The notes under the pieces are model-generated. The model saw nothing but the letters and a program-made list of their open reading frames with translations, did not search any database and was not told the origin of the DNA. Below, one piece after another: positions 1 through 12,175 of a stretch of 64,000 nucleotides of DNA. Every line of letters begins with the position of its first letter. The stretch's first letter is position 1. This DNA comes from Schistocerca nitens (taxonomy: Eukaryota; Arthropoda; Insecta; Orthoptera; Acrididae): assembly GCF_023898315.1 (NCBI RefSeq), contig NC_064622.1:164258178-164322177 (forward strand), in the 5' to 3' direction. The position numbers and the translations under genes were made by a program.

Positions 1-2370
1 TCTAAATGTCGGATGCACGTTAGTCATTATTTTCCGTTGAAAATATGTCTAGCGAACATATGTGTTCGTAATTAAATTCCATTCCTATACTGAAAGTTAC
101 TATAACTAAAAAGCTGCTAGCATTCCTCACACGGTACATCAGCAGATTATATGACGCCAGCTTCACATTCAAAATAACAGGAAGCCGTGCGTCGAATAGT
201 ATAAATAATTTAATAAAATCCAGTGGGCGTCTTTATTATTTTAAGGCTTCGCTTCATGGGCTCTAACAGCAAACATATTGTAGGAAAATCTGAGGATCAT
301 ACAGACTTCCTCATCGGTTAAAACATAATTATATGACAAATAACGAGTCATTCCATCGCTTGGAGTGAAAGCGTGGAGGACTGGCTAACTGGTTCACAGT
401 TTAGCGAAGGCAAAAAAAGTGTCAAATAAGAAAATGCCTAGCAAAGGTCTCCGGCTCTCAAAGTAAATAAGTGACTTCAAAGAACGGGAGAAGAGCAAAC
501 AGTATCAATTATTCATTTATCCTTAGGTACTAGGCAAAATATTCAGAAAGTTGCATCACCAAAACATCTTTTTCTGGATCTAATGAATTTAATTCCGTCG
601 GTGGAAAAGGCTTTTAAAATCGTCCAAACTTATCGCGTAGTGCCTCCAGAATTTGTGTCTCTCCTGCTCTGTGACCTGAAAACGCTTCCGTTTTGTATCC
701 CTGTTCATTCTGAAGCGCAGAAAAAGTGACAGGGTTCAGATGCGGTGAGGTGGGTGGATGCGAAACAGTCTTCATTTTATTTATTGCCGAAATTATGTGA
801 CACTCAAAACTGTGCGACCCCGAACGTTGCGGTGCTGGAGCAACTGATGTTATGAGCGCTGGAATAGAGGCCGTACTTCCCGCAATGTCGAACGGAATAG
901 TTCTAGAAGCTGAAGCTAGTAACACTGAATAATGATGAAACATTCAGGAGCAAATTCATATCGAATTAACAAGCCAACATTGCTGTCACTTTGGTTCTCA
1001 CGAGTATTCCTTTACTTCGGTCGTTGTGATAACACTGTCTTCCACTGTCTCAGTTCTTGGTAGCTCTATGGACAAAGTGACGGGTTGCCTAACAGGAAAC
1101 GGAACTTTATATTGGTACATTGTTCTGCCGCAACTTCAAATCGCCAAACACGAGAAACGGCGTTTATGAAAACGAACACTCTGACCTTACCGTCGTTTCC
1201 AAATATGTGCCTGGTTTTTCGACCACAGCGGAGGCACGGTATGTACTAGAAGCACTGTTCCCAGCCACCAACGAATAACGAATTATGCTTTCTTCTTATT
1301 ACTGTTTATTGTCGCTATTTTTACACAACGGTAACCAGCCTCATTCGGAGTTCGATTGAAGACTGTAGAAAAATGTGGGTCGCGAGCCTGGCGTTCTTTT
1401 CTCACGATAATTTAGAAGGAGCTGTCGCTCAGTACATCAGTGTGCGATTTGCAGGGAGGGATGGGGGGGGGGATTTCCCCCCCTCTGCATCAGACCATCT
1501 CCTCCTCTGGCTTTAGTTTATGCATCCCAACCTGGGATGTTTATTTCCCACGCACTGGAGTAAAACTTTACATATAATTTAAATTTGTGGAGCCGAACAC
1601 TGAAAGTTTTTAATACAGTCTTACTATTAATACTATTAATATGTTTGCTTATTAATTATGTAGTAATTATGTAGTAATTAAGTATTTCAAAACATTTAGA
1701 ACTAAATCATCATTCTCATGTTGTCATTGTTGCTTTCGTCTAAGGTGCGTCATCCGTTTACTTGCGAGCTTGCGGGGGAAGTAGTGTGGCAGTCATACCG
1801 CAGAGTCGGGTGAGCTGGGGGCTGAAATTCCCACCCTGGGCCCTGACACAGGGTGGTGACCGGCCCTGTGCGAACATTTACGGTTAGGCCACCTTTTGGC
1901 AACGGTATAGCGCGGACTAACGCGCCTGGGACGAAAGCACACATTACTAAATAACCCACCATCGTCTGCTTCTAGTTCCTAGGATACTATTTCGTGGACT
2001 TTCTTTAAATACTCTTCTCTTTTTTCATTTCCTTTGGTTTTCATTTCCGTTGTTAGCTGCATATGCAAGTACCAAGTAGGCCGCCGCTGCGATAGTTTAT
2101 CATCCTTTATACTGCAAGAGCGACACACGTGTGGCACAAATTCTGTTGCTTTGGTATAAATTAACCTGCCGCATGCAACATACGCCGCAAGATGTTGCCG
2201 GTTGTAGCATGCTACAAGACGACGCACGCCACATTTCCGTAGCATGCCACAATGTTGCAAGACGTCGCCCCAGCGTAAACGAGGCTTTGGATTGTATTGT
2301 ATGGTGGATGTGATGTGTTGCGTACGAAACTAAAACTTGGAATCAGATCCAAACGGCGTAGAAAACTGTG
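1..2370. other. No recognisable gene
   Basis: Only short scattered open frames are present and none resembles a known protein. A G-run followed by a C-run lies near 1456-1483. Around 2160-2270 short palindromic words built on TGTTGCA/TGCAACA and GCATGC recur, as in small decayed inverted-repeat elements, but no element boundary can be drawn. Confidence 0.5.
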
Positions 2371-2374
2371 AAGA

Positions 2375-2769
2375 GGTGTCATCCTGCAGCAAGATAACGC
2401 TCGCCCTTATTCTGCCAAACGGACAGCCGACGCAATAAAGGAGTTGAGATTCGCGGTGCTGGAACATCCACCATACAGTACAGACCTGGCTCCAAGTGAT
2501 TTTCATATGTTTGGACCCTTAACGGAAGCACTACAGGGAAGAAGATTTGAAAGTGATGAAGACGTCATTGCTGCAATGCAAAATTGGTTACAGATGCAAC
2601 CGAAAAACGCATTTTCTGATGAAATAAAAAAAAAAACTCGTAAAACGTCGGGAAAACTGCATTGAAGTCCAGGGAGGATACGTAGAAAAATAAAGCGTGT
2701 TTCAGTTTTCTATCATCAGAATAAGTACAGCTTTTCACAAATGTGCCTTTACTTTTTGAATTCCCGTCG
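2375..2769 (+). pseudogene. Mariner transposase C-terminal relic
   Basis: The frame around 2390-2665 reads as the C-terminal third of a mariner transposase. It holds an LQQDNARP block (second catalytic Asp region), then HPPYSTDLAPSDFHMFGPL, which carries the third Asp typical of mariner DD34D enzymes, and a distal W-L-Q-P block. A run of A's near 2627-2636 and drift in the last residues show decay. The end near 2769 (TTCCCGTCG followed by TA) matches the terminal sequence of the mariner relic at 17583, so the 3' terminal repeat is kept. The 5' two thirds are missing. This is a dead fragment. Confidence 0.8.
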
Positions 2770-3657
2770 TATACCTGTATGTAGATGATTTTGTAAAAAA
2801 GCTTTACCTCTAATGTACTTTTAAAGATATAACAGGGGATGGCTTTTCTGATAGTGCATACGCGTGAATAGTGAGTTTCGGCATTAACATCTATTTATAA
2901 ATAACTGTTTAACCATGGGTAACGCCACGGTCCAAGCTAGTAACATATGTAATTATACTAACCCCCTTTCGTTTAACGTACTGCTTTCTGTCCGCTGTAT
3001 GGTACAGACAAGATTAAGGGAACGGACAGAGTAGGGGCGTATGTTCCGATCTCGGCGGTTGGCCAGACCGGCTCAGAGGGAGTGCATCGGCGGTTGGCGC
3101 CTCCTTCCTGGATGACTCACGCTGTCGACCCTCGCGCTCCCCAAGGACAGGCCCGGGAGGGATGTTTGCACCTGGGGAGACTTCCGTCGGAAGTGGATAT
3201 GACGTCACCGTCCTCTCCTTTGACCACGCGCTCCACTCCGCCGGACACCATCTAGTGACAGCACGTCTGCCTTCCCTGCCTTTCTCTGGGCCCAGTGGCG
3301 TAGAGGATTTATTCTGCCCATTATGAAATGGATGCGAATTTAAAAACAGTAGTTTAGTTTATTATAAAATAATATTTACTGCTACTAGTACGATTATTAG
3401 TTTCCTCGCGGTTCGTTTTGGAAAATGCTTACCATTTAGTGCGTTTTTAGTGTAAAATGACGGCTGAGTGGAATAGGTAGCGCGTATTTCGTGTTGACCG
3501 CCACTGGCAGCGGAGGCTGACCCTTGACAGAGCCAGCCACTCTTTATGGCGAAACTTCGGGAAGATCGTTAAACAATCGTCTGCCTAAGGATCCGAGACA
3601 GAAGGCAAAAGGCAGTACGTGAACAAACTTTAGAGTGAATGGTGTCTTGAGAGCATA
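2770..3657. other. Unassigned spacer
   Basis: No protein similarity is recognised. A GC-rich patch at about 3020-3300 contains a TGACGTCA palindrome (CRE-like) near 3199, but no gene can be attached to it. Confidence 0.4.
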
Positions 3658-3880
3658 AGATGATATCAACAAAAGTAAAAGAAGGCTAATGGAATGTAGT
3701 CTAATTAAATCAGGCGAAACTGAGAGAATTAGGTAAGGACATGAAATACGAAAAGTGGTAGATGGCTTTTGCTATTTGGGCAACAAAGTAACTGACGATT
3801 GCCAATATATAGAGGATATAAAATGCAAACTTACTGTAGCAAGAAAAGATTTCTAAAAAAGAGGAATTTGTCAATCCACA
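3658..3880 (+). mobile_element. RTE-like LINE fragment
   Basis: The nucleotides parallel the part of the RTE-like copy at 8412-9499 that encodes NINKSKTRIMECSRIK through FLKKRNLL. The reading frame is broken by indels. It is a short decayed internal fragment and is cut off where the 5S-derived SINE fragment begins. Confidence 0.75.
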
Positions 3881-3883
3881 TGT

Positions 3884-4045
3884 ATGCCAGTGGCCTTGCC
3901 GGTTCCCGTTATTTCACAGAAGTTAAGCGCTGTTGGCCTTGGTTAGAACTTGGATGGGACACCGTTCGGGTCTTCCAGGTTCTGTTGGCAAGCGGAGTGC
4001 ACTCAGCCCTTGTGAGAGCAATTGAGGAGCTACTTGAGTGAGACC
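3884..4045 (+). mobile_element. 5S-rRNA-derived SINE fragment
   Basis: The segment contains the diagnostic 5S internal-promoter words GAAGTTAAGCGCTGTTGG and ACTTGGATGGG, followed by a non-5S body (GCACTCAGCCCTTGTGAG) that I recognise from a 5S-headed SINE common in orthopteran genomes. The start is degraded and the 3' part of the SINE is missing. A functional 5S gene is unlikely: the sequence departs from 5S after the C box and lacks a proper terminator. Confidence 0.7.
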
Positions 4046-4250
4046 TCATAGAGCTCGGGTGGTCTGTCTGTTTCTGGAAACGGAAGATATTGCACGCATG
4101 GTATGGCCTGCTCGCTCTTTCGATTTGAATCCCACACAGCATGTCTGGGATGCACTAGGCAGACGGGCTCCATCATGTCAGCATCCACACAAATCGCTCT
4201 CCAAGACTTGCGAGCAGCTCCTAAGGAAGACTGCCTCAACATGACATTGA
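4046..4250 (+). pseudogene. Tc1-like transposase fragment
   Basis: The reading frame gives FLETEDIARMVWPARSFDLNP followed by QHVWDALGRRA, which is the third-catalytic-residue region of Tc1 transposases (family form WPARSPDLNPIEHVWD). Ser-Pro is changed to Ser-Phe and the catalytic Glu position reads Gln, so the copy is inactive even apart from its truncation. It directly follows the 5S-SINE fragment. Confidence 0.8.
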
Positions 4251-5985
4251 TGACGTTAACCACAGCATGCTCTGTCGTTGTCAGGCCTGAATTGCTGGCT
4301 GAGGTTCCAAGGCAGGTGTAAAATGAATGTGCGCAACGGAAATACTGAACGCGAAAACGAAGATTTGGCCCTGTTTGACAACCCCCTGAAGTACATCATA
4401 GGACCTCTTAATGGTGATTATCTCCTTCTTGCTCTTTTAACATATAAGTTACAACGTAAACATAAATGAACGATTAAAGGAACTAGTAACTACCAAATGA
4501 TAAATGCTGTTTCCGCTTATACATTTAATGTAGATTAAAACCTCTTTATATTACAAATGTTTATATATCAATGTCCAGTGGACATGAAGAGATACAAATG
4601 AATTTTCTAATTAATACGATTGATCAATTGCACAAATCTGCCCCATTTTATGGCTACGCGATCTAATATAAATAACGCGAGACGACTGGCACCAAATACG
4701 TACCAAACACTCGACGACACTACTTTCAAAGACGATCTACAGTGGTGTGCAAGATCAGTGGAAATAAAATTTAGGTGATCACAGCTGTTTAGCTTTATAG
4801 CCCTAATAAGCAGAAGCAGTTAACAGTATCACCTTATGTACTACGTCCGGTTCGTCAGAGTGATGGTTCTCGTACACATCCCAAGATGTTCAGAGTTTCC
4901 GCAGTATTGTCCGGTTATCCTTCAGGCCCCGCTACAAAACCGTCCGGCCGCCGCTGTATTGTGCTTCAGCGCTCAGCTGCCCCGGTCCTCCGCCTTGGCT
5001 ACTTCCTGTGTCAAGCAGGACCAACGCACCTGTGCGTGCTTTTCCACCCAGGGCTGGAGTTCCGCCAGCCGTTTCATCTCCACTGTCGTTCCAACCTCTA
5101 CTAGTATAGGCAATCATTCATTACGCCGTTTAGATGATAAAGACACTCCGTCACCTTTCATGCAATAAGCGTTAACAACTAATTAGAAGGTGTATGTGAC
5201 AATGTCAGTCTTCTTTAAATATTCATATATTTGATGTGCAACCTACGAAATGATACCTAATTCCGGTTGTAAATCACAGCAAAGTATGTAGATGAGTGCT
5301 TGGTAGGTGCGAAATTGTAGCCATCTTACAAGATGGCCATACCCCATAACCAGTTGTCGGAATGTGTGTGTAAATCTGTTAAGTTGGAAAAAAAATGGAG
5401 AACATTTTCGTCTACTGCTATGCATGTTGCAGCTGCTTACCTTCTGTACTCATTGTTTCTACTTCGCTATCACCTGTTGACACTGTTTTGTGGCAAAATA
5501 AACGCAACGTTACAAAATTTCCATTTGTTACTTTAATTTTGAACACCAGTGTAGATACAAGGGTTAAGGAATCTTTTCCTGAGGCTTTTGTCTGGAGTGT
5601 AAAGTTCTCCTGTGCTTTCCTTGCTCGATACGTTCTTAACGCTGTGTCTGGTAAATGTTCTTCCTCTCAGCGTCGGCGTAGAGTGCACGACTGGGCACTC
5701 TGCTGTGGAGGTAGCCCCTCCAGGCAGGCACTCCTGCCGCGTGTTCACTGTCTGGGCGCTCGGCTGTGGGTGCTTGTCACGTCATTAGCTTGCAGTTGCT
5801 GCTGTGGTCTGCAGTTTTCCCTAGCAGCAGCCGAGTGTGGCGATCTGAGAGGAGTATCTGTGAGCCTTTTGCCTTTGCTATGTGGATGGACAGCGGAGGG
5901 AACGGCATGCACTGGGAGGGGAGGATACAAGTCGCCCGCGCGCCCTCAGCTCGGTTCGTCAGCGCACCTGGCAATGATGTCCTGT
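4251..5985. other. Unassigned region with a tiny RTE remnant
   Basis: No gene is recognised. At about 5556-5612 a short stretch reads like the RTE block around VRKSFLKVFVWSV. The GC-rich stretches at 4900-5090 and 5640-5960 have open frames but no domain, splice pattern or codon signal that I can defend. Confidence 0.4.
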
Positions 5986-6247
5986 CTGATTGCAGAAATA
6001 TTGTGCCCGATGGACACTATGGATCGGCAGTACGTTCGGGGACTGCTCGATAAACAAATACGGCGGGAGAAATTGAAGAACGTAGAGTCGTTCGACTGCC
6101 CCACCGACTCCCGTATGGAGGACATAAAAATAGGCATCCCTGGCGTAGAGAAGCAACTGAAACAGTGGAAAATAAATACGTCGCCAGATCCAGATGGAAT
6201 CCCAATTCGGTTACACTATGGCATCATCCCCTTGCTTAGCTTGTATT

Positions 6248-6300
6248 ACATGAAGATGGTATCTGTTCTGTAGGAGATGTCCGACAGAACAGATACTATC

Positions 6301-6368
<68 letters not shown>

Positions 6369-6715
6369 ACGCTCACCGGCCATTTGACCATCTTCTTCTG
6401 TGCAGATGCACAAACAGTGCCCGAATTCTTACGGGAATCGTCAGTAAAGCCGCGAGTAACGAGTACAATTGGCAGGAGCACTATGAATATAGTGCGGGAC
6501 AATAAGTTGCGAATTTCGGTCTCACTGGAGGCGTGCCAGAGATAAGTCCCTGCAGTCGCACTATCCTCTGTGTCCTCGGTGGCTCAGATGGATAGAACGT
6601 ATGACATGTAAGCATGAGATCCCGCTTTCGAGTCCCGGTCGGGGCACACATTCAACTGTCCCCGTTGACTTATATCAACGCCTGTATGCAGCTAAGGCTA
6701 TTCATTTCATTGTAA
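6248..6715 (+). mobile_element. Composite tRNA-Thr-like SINE with 5' hairpin and (AT)n
   Basis: The insertion into the CR1-like copy is flanked by a perfect 12-bp duplication, TTAGCTTGTATT (6236-6247 and 6716-6727). The order inside is as follows. First comes a near-perfect hairpin (arms 21 nt, about 6250-6304) containing GTATCTGTTCTGT. An (AT)n tract to about 6365 follows. Next is a body of about 210 bp. The last part is a tRNA-like segment (about 6575-6650) with box A-like GGTGGCTCAGATGGATAGA, a TGT anticodon-like loop and box B-like TTCGAGTCCC. The duplication length fits LINE-driven retroposition. Confidence 0.75.
6304..6365. repeat. (AT)n microsatellite
   Basis: About 62 bp of uninterrupted AT dinucleotides, internal to the composite insertion described at 6248-6715. 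Confidence 0.97.
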
Positions 6716-8091
6716 TTAGCTTGTATTTAATGTGAATCTCTCTCTCAGGGCGAAGTTCCAAGCGGCTGGAAATGATGACTCCTGCCCGGACCCGCAAAAT
6801 TATTTACCAATGTGCTTAACGTCGGTTTGCTGAAGAATTCATGAAGGCATTCTGAGGTCAAACAGAATAAACTGTCTTGACTCAGACAAGGTTCTACCCA
6901 CAAATCATCACAGATTTAGAAATCATCGCTCGTGCGAAATTCAACGTGCCCTTTTCTCGCTTGATATCATACAGACCGTGGATGCAGGGCAACAGGCAGT
7001 TTCCATATTCCTAGATATCCGGACAGCCTTTGACGGGGTTCTCCACTGCAGACTGTTGACAATGGTACCCATATATGCGAGTGGCTCAAAGATTTTTTAA
7101 GTAGCGGAACCCATTGCTTTGTCCTCGACAGGGAGTGTTCATCAGGTGTCATCAGGAGAGTCCCAGGTTTGTATGACTGGACCGCACTTATCCTCTATAT
7201 ACATAAATGACCTGGCGGACAGCGTTAGCAGCAATTTACGGCTATTTGCTGACGGTGCTGTGGTGTATGGGAAGGTGTCGTCCTTCAGTTACAGTAGTGG
7301 GATGTAAGATGACCTAGTCATAATTTCTAGATGGTATGGTGTATGGCAGCTTGCTCTAAATGTTGGGGACTGTAAGCTAATGCAGATGACTAGAAAACAC
7401 AATCGTGTAACGTTCGAATACAGCATTGGTAGTGCCGCGTTTTACACAGTCACGTCGTTGAAATATTTGTGCGTATCGTTGCAGTGCCGTATGAAACGGA
7501 ATGAGCACCTCAGGTTGATAGTTCGGAACGCCAATGCTCGACTTCGTTTTGTTCGGATAAGTTTTGGAAAGTGTGGCGCATCTATAAAGCAGACGTCATA
7601 TAGATCGCTAGTGCGGCCCATCCTTCACTACTGCTCGAGTGTGTGGAACCCAAACCAGTTCGGGTTAAAGAAGACATCGAAGCAATTCAGAGGCGTGCTC
7701 CTAGCTCTGTTACCGGTAAATTCGATTAGCACGGAAGTGTTACGGAAACGCTTCGTGAAGTCAAGTTGGAATCACTGGAGGAAAGATGACGCTCTTTTCG
7801 CGAGAAGACTGTTGAGAAAACTTAGAGCACTGGCATTTGAGGGCGACTGCAGATCGATTGTACTGCCGCCAACATACGTTACGCGTAAGCACCGCGAAGA
7901 TGAGAAACTAGAAACTAGAGCTCGTACAGAGACAGTAGATTTTCCCTTCCTCCATTTGCGAGTGGATCAGAAAAGGAAATGGCTAGTAGCGGTGCGTGGT
8001 AGCCACCGTCTTACATCCTACAGTGGCTTGCGGAATATGTATGTAGATGTAGACTCGATGCCCAGTCGTGTTAGAACCATTGTTGCTGTTA

Positions 8092-8395
8092 GAGGCGGCA
8101 GTCCACATCTGCATCAACACTCAGCAAGACACCTTACGGTGTTCGGCGGAGTCCACACTGTGTATCACTGTCGCTTCACGCTTTCCCTGATCCAGTCGAG
8201 TATGGTTCGCGGGAGGAACGGTTGCTGGGCTCGACATCTCCAATTTCATCTTCATGATTTCCTCGCGAGATATACGCAAGAGAAAGCAGTCGAAATTTTA
8301 AAGGTAGACCATACCGTGATGCAGAACGCGTCTCTTGCAGCGTCTGCCACAGAAGTTGGCCGAACATCTCCGTGATTCTTTCGCACTTACTAAAT
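8092..8395 (-). mobile_element. CR1-like LINE 3' fragment
   Basis: Read on the minus strand, the frame gives YISRGNHEDEI and NRSSREPYSTG, matching the YISRNDHNEKI and FFPRTIREW end of the CR1-group ORF2. It then runs into a 3' UTR that ends in the TGGACTGCC/short-repeat tail at about 8092. It faces the plus-strand CR1-like copy that ends at 8057, so two truncated copies meet tail to tail. Confidence 0.75.
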
Positions 8396-8411
8396 GAACC
8401 TTTAGCGAAAC

Positions 8412-9499
8412 GTGCTGCCGCTATCGATCCGATATGGTGCGGATACCAGGAATACTCTCTTTCAAATTCTTAAGGTGACAGGGGTAAAATACAGGGAGCG
8501 AAAGGCTATTTACGATTTGTACAGAAACCAGATGGCAGTTATAAGAGTCGAGGGACATGAAAGGGAAGCAGTTGTTGGGAAGGGGGTAAGACAGGGTTGT
8601 AGCCTCTCCCCGATGTTATTCAATCTGTATATTGAGCAAGCAGTGAAGGAAACAAAAGAAAAACTCGGGGTATGTATTAAAATCCATGGAGAAGAAATAA
8701 AAACTTTGAGGTTCGCCGATGACATTGTAATTCTGTCAGAGACAGCAAAGGACTTGGAAGAGCAGTTGAACGGAATGGACAGTGTCTTGAAAGGAGGATA
8801 TAAGATGAACATCAACAAAAGCAAAACGAGGATAATGGAATGTAGTCGAATTAAGTCGGGTGATGCTGTGGGAATTAGATTAGGAAATGAGACACTTAAA
8901 GTAGTAAAGGAGTTTTGCTATTTGGGGAGCAAAATAACTGATGATGGTCGAAGTAGAGAGGATATAAAATGTAGACTGGCAATGGCAAGGAAAGCGTTTC
9001 TGAAGAAGAGAAATTTGTTAACATCGAGTATAGATTTAAGTGTCAGGAAGTCATTTCTGAAAGTATTTGTATGGAGTGTAGCCATGTATGGAAGTGAAAC
9101 ATGGACGATAAATAGTTTGGACAAGAAGAGAATAGAAGCTTTCGAAATGTGGTGCTACAGAAGAATGCTGAAGATTAGATGGGTAGATCAAATAACTAAT
9201 GAGGAAGTATTGAATAGGATTGGGGAGAAGAGAAGTTTGTGGCACAACTTGACCAGAAGGGATCGGTTGGTAGGACATGTTCTGAGGCATCAAGGGATCA
9301 CCAATTTAGTATTGGAGGGCAGCGTGGAGGGTAAAAATCGTAGAGGGAGACCAAGAGATGAATACACTAAGCAGATTCAGAAGGATGTAGGCTGCAGTAG
9401 GTACTGGGAGATGAACAAGCGTGCACAGGATAGAGTAGCATGGAGAGCTGCATCAAACCAGTCTCAGGACTGAAGACCACAACAACAACAACAACAAGA
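8412..9499 (+). pseudogene. RTE-like LINE, 5'-truncated reverse transcriptase
   Basis: An open frame of 353 codons ends at 9473. It contains RT motifs GVRQGCSLSPMLFNLYIE (motif B region) and LRFADDIVIL (catalytic Asp pair), then the thumb/C-terminal block ETWTINSLDKKR, CYRRMLKIRWVDQ and RRGRPRD, typical of the insect RTE-type 'endonuclease-reverse transcriptase' family. The apurinic endonuclease and the first RT motifs, normally some 500 residues, are missing, so the copy is 5' truncated. The 3' end is GACCACAACAACAACAACAAC, the short-repeat tail shared with the copies at 20782 and 30813. The long open frame implies a fairly recent insertion. Confidence 0.85.
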
Positions 9500-10365
9500 T
9501 GGACGAGCAATATTCAACGAGGATCCTTCCAATGAATCTCAGCGTGGCATCTGCCCGACCTACGATTAATTTTATGTGGTCGTTCCATTTCCGTATCGCT
9601 CCGTATGCATTATCTTAGGTATTTTATGGAAGTAACTGAATGCAGTGAATGTTCTGCAATCGTGTAATCGTACAGTATAAGGTCTCTCTGTCCTTATATT
9701 GGCACTGCGTTACATTTGTTTATGCGGAGGGTCAGCTGCCACTCACTGTTCCAAGCGTCGATCCACTGCAAGTCTACCTGCATTTCACTATAATGTTCTA
9801 GCATCACGACTTCCCTGTATAGAACAGCATTGCCCGCGAAAAGCCTCATCCGACGTTAACTTTTAGGTCGTTTATATATATATTGTGAAAAGTAATGGTC
9901 GTACGACTCTCCCTTGGGGCACTCCCGTAGTTTCTTTTACGTCTGAAAACTTCTCTCCGTTCAGAATGACACGCTGCATTGTGTTTGCTATAAACTGAGG
10001 CTCGATACGCCCTTACTTTGTGCACTGTGCGCAAGGGTGCGGAACTGTATCGAACGTCTTTGGGAAGTCAAGGAAGACCTGGGCGTCATTTCTACTTTTT
10101 TCTAGCTCTCACGCAATCTTGGTTTTCGGAATCCATGTTGATTCCTACAGAGGAAATTTTCGGTCTACAGGAACGTCATAATATGCGGGCGTAAAACATA
10201 TTCCAAAATTCTACGACAGACCGACGTCAGAGATATAGCCCTATAGTTTGGTGCGTCTGCTCGACGACCATTCTTGACAACGGGAATAAGCCGTGACTTT
10301 TTTTCCCCCCTAATTATTTGGTACGCTTCGCTCCTCGCGATAGCCGATAAAAGAGGGGTGAATTC
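9500..10365 (-). pseudogene. CR1-like LINE fragment
   Basis: On the minus strand the RT order is recoverable despite frameshifts. ISLTSVCRRILEYVL and IMTFL occur near 10220-10180, NQHGFRK near 10130, VFLDF-KTFDTVPH near 10060, RVILNGEKFSD near 9960 and LLFTIYINDL near 9870. The decayed DWQLTLRINKC block follows near 9720. The fragment abuts the tail of the plus-strand RTE copy at 9499, which suggests that the RTE copy inserted into it or that the two were joined by deletion. Confidence 0.8.
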
Positions 10366-12102
10366 TTCTGCGTACCGTGTTTTGCATCCTGTATAACAGC
10401 AAATTGTCTACAAATTTAATAAAATATTCTCCCTCCTATACTACGTACGTACAACAAGTGAAACTTCGCTATTTGCTAGAAGTTTTCCGCTTCGACCCAT
10501 GTTTACCATTTACTACTTTTGCTTCGCCTTCTCAGCTGTCTTCGTTGACCCTGCTTTTCTCCGTGATACTTTTGTATCGTAGCGATTCTTGTGTGGCGGC
10601 CTCTGTTTTTTCTATAGTTTCCACGTTGGCCTCTGGAGTCGACTGTTTGTACGTCGGGTACGGGGGGGGGGGGCGTTTATTTGTCCGCACCGGCTGTACC
10701 GAGCTTTTGATTCTGGCCACAACCGACCCTGTCACGGCGCCGGCGTACATTCCGTTGGCTCACTTTTATTGACGAGCACGGAGCTTTTGCGGGTAGTTTG
10801 CGCTCAAATAATCCGTTGCAGTGCACATCGAGGATGTTCATGACTGCCCACTGTAATATAAGGTCCGTGGCTGCAACAATATAGGCTGGAATGTGCTCTG
10901 TTTAGAACAGCATTTACAGATAAATACTGGAGTTTGCAATCTATCTGCCAACAGATCGCTTGCCGTTGCCTTCCGACTGTACCGAACCGTGTGGTCTCAC
11001 ACAGCGCGAGATCTCTCTTTCGCAGTCCATTCGTTGGCAAATGATATACCCCAACATTTGTCGCCATCTATATCTGCCGTTAACGTCCTCCTGAGCATCG
11101 CAGTATTCTTTTGATTTCTTTGAGAAACTGGCTGTACATAAAAAAATTGCAATGTCTTTTTTTCCTTTTTTATCCTTTACCTGAACTTGTATAAACACAT
11201 TGATGCCAGGAAAAAGTTTGGGTAAAGAATGAAAAATAGAATACATTATGTTTTGCAGAAGGTGGAGTTTTAAAAAAACTGAATTTAATTAGCAAATAGG
11301 GAAAATGGCAACTTCTAATTCCAGCAAGATGATAGTAAAAGCCCGTTAAATATCACAAATTTCTGTCTCTGACAGAGCGATTCAAGAATAGCGTAAGCCG
11401 AACTTCCCCACGAAGACCACACATAGTACAAGGTTAAAGGTAAAGCTTGGGATGATACCTCTCGATGTGATAAGACTGCGGGATACAGCACAGTCTCGCG
11501 ATGATTAAATCATGATAATCCTGCTGCTTACTATATTTTAGTCTGTGCTTTTTTTTTTTAACGTAATAAACTTTTATTTACAAAATAACAAGTACAGTTA
11601 TGAGATTCGAAGGTACTTTCAATTTCTATTTCTCTTAGTTATCGAGCCTTTTTCTTTTCTTTTCTGGTATGTAACTTTGTTGCAATTGTCTGTTTCGTTA
11701 TATGTTGTGCGTTTGCAGGTTGATTTACACAGTTGCACTGATTTGTAAGTCAGTGGAGCAAATTTTTTCATTTTTCAGTTTTGTTTGCATTTTTGTTAAA
11801 TTTTTATGGGTTATTGATTCAAACACTTCTAAGTTCTTGACTCTAGGTAGAGTTATTGGTCTGGTGCCCTTATGTGGCATGTAACTAATATTAGAGTTGT
11901 CTTATTGGCTAAGGCTTACATCTAGGAGACAAAGGACAATGACAAATATGAATGAATATTGTATAATATATAGCGAAGGTGTCCACGAGATGGTGATTGA
12001 AGGGAAGAGAGTGAGAGAGAGAGAGAGTCGGTGTTTCTCCTATTGGTAATTGTTGTTGATAAATCATAACTTTTAATACCGAAACCGTCAATTTAAAATT
12101 TT
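10366..12102. other. Unassigned AT-rich region
   Basis: No protein, RNA or element boundary is recognised. A run of ten or more G's lies near 10661-10672. Confidence 0.4.
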
Positions 12103-12175
12103 CGCCCGAACAGGGACTTGAACCCTGGACCCTTAGGTTAAAAGCCTAATGCTCTACCGACTGAGCTATCCGGGC
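12103..12175 (-). tRNA. tRNA-Lys (TTT)
   Basis: A 73-nt cloverleaf reads on the minus strand from 12175. The acceptor stem GCCCGGA pairs fully with TTCGGGC. The D arm is GCTCAGTCGGTAGAGC, the anticodon loop is CTTTTAA with anticodon TTT, and the T arm is CAGGGTTCAAGTCCCTG. It has no introduced mismatch and is identical to the copy at 15100-15172. A T-run terminator (GAAAATTTT) follows its 3' end. Confidence 0.95.

Larger units (their letters stand above)
5990..8060 (+). pseudogene. Degenerate CR1-like LINE, RT region to 3' end
   Basis: The copy matches the reverse-transcriptase ORF of the CR1-group element at 58968-61736 in order. PDPDGIPIR lies near 6190 and a decayed ISGVPQGS-YINDL-LFADD series lies at about 7140-7260. 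KYLCVSLQCRMK and VRPILHYCSSVWNP fall in the open frame at 7380-8000, and the typical 3' UTR with short TGTAGA-type repeats ends near 8057. It is interrupted by the insertion at 6248-6715 and by frameshifts throughout. The FADD catalytic block is altered to a Leu-Phe-Ala-Asp-Gly form, so it cannot polymerise. Confidence 0.85.

Noticed and set aside
3920-3975. Functional 5S rRNA gene
   Set aside because: Only parts of the 5S internal promoter are present and the 3' half is replaced by SINE body.
5395-6273. 292-codon plus-strand ORF
   Set aside because: Its last part is CR1-like RT in frame (KNVESFDCPTDSRMEDIKIG); the earlier part shows no domain and lacks gene-like structure.
8412-8460. Start codon for the RTE-like ORF at 8412
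   Set aside because: The copy is 5' truncated, so this cannot be the natural start; it is given only as a limit of the open frame.
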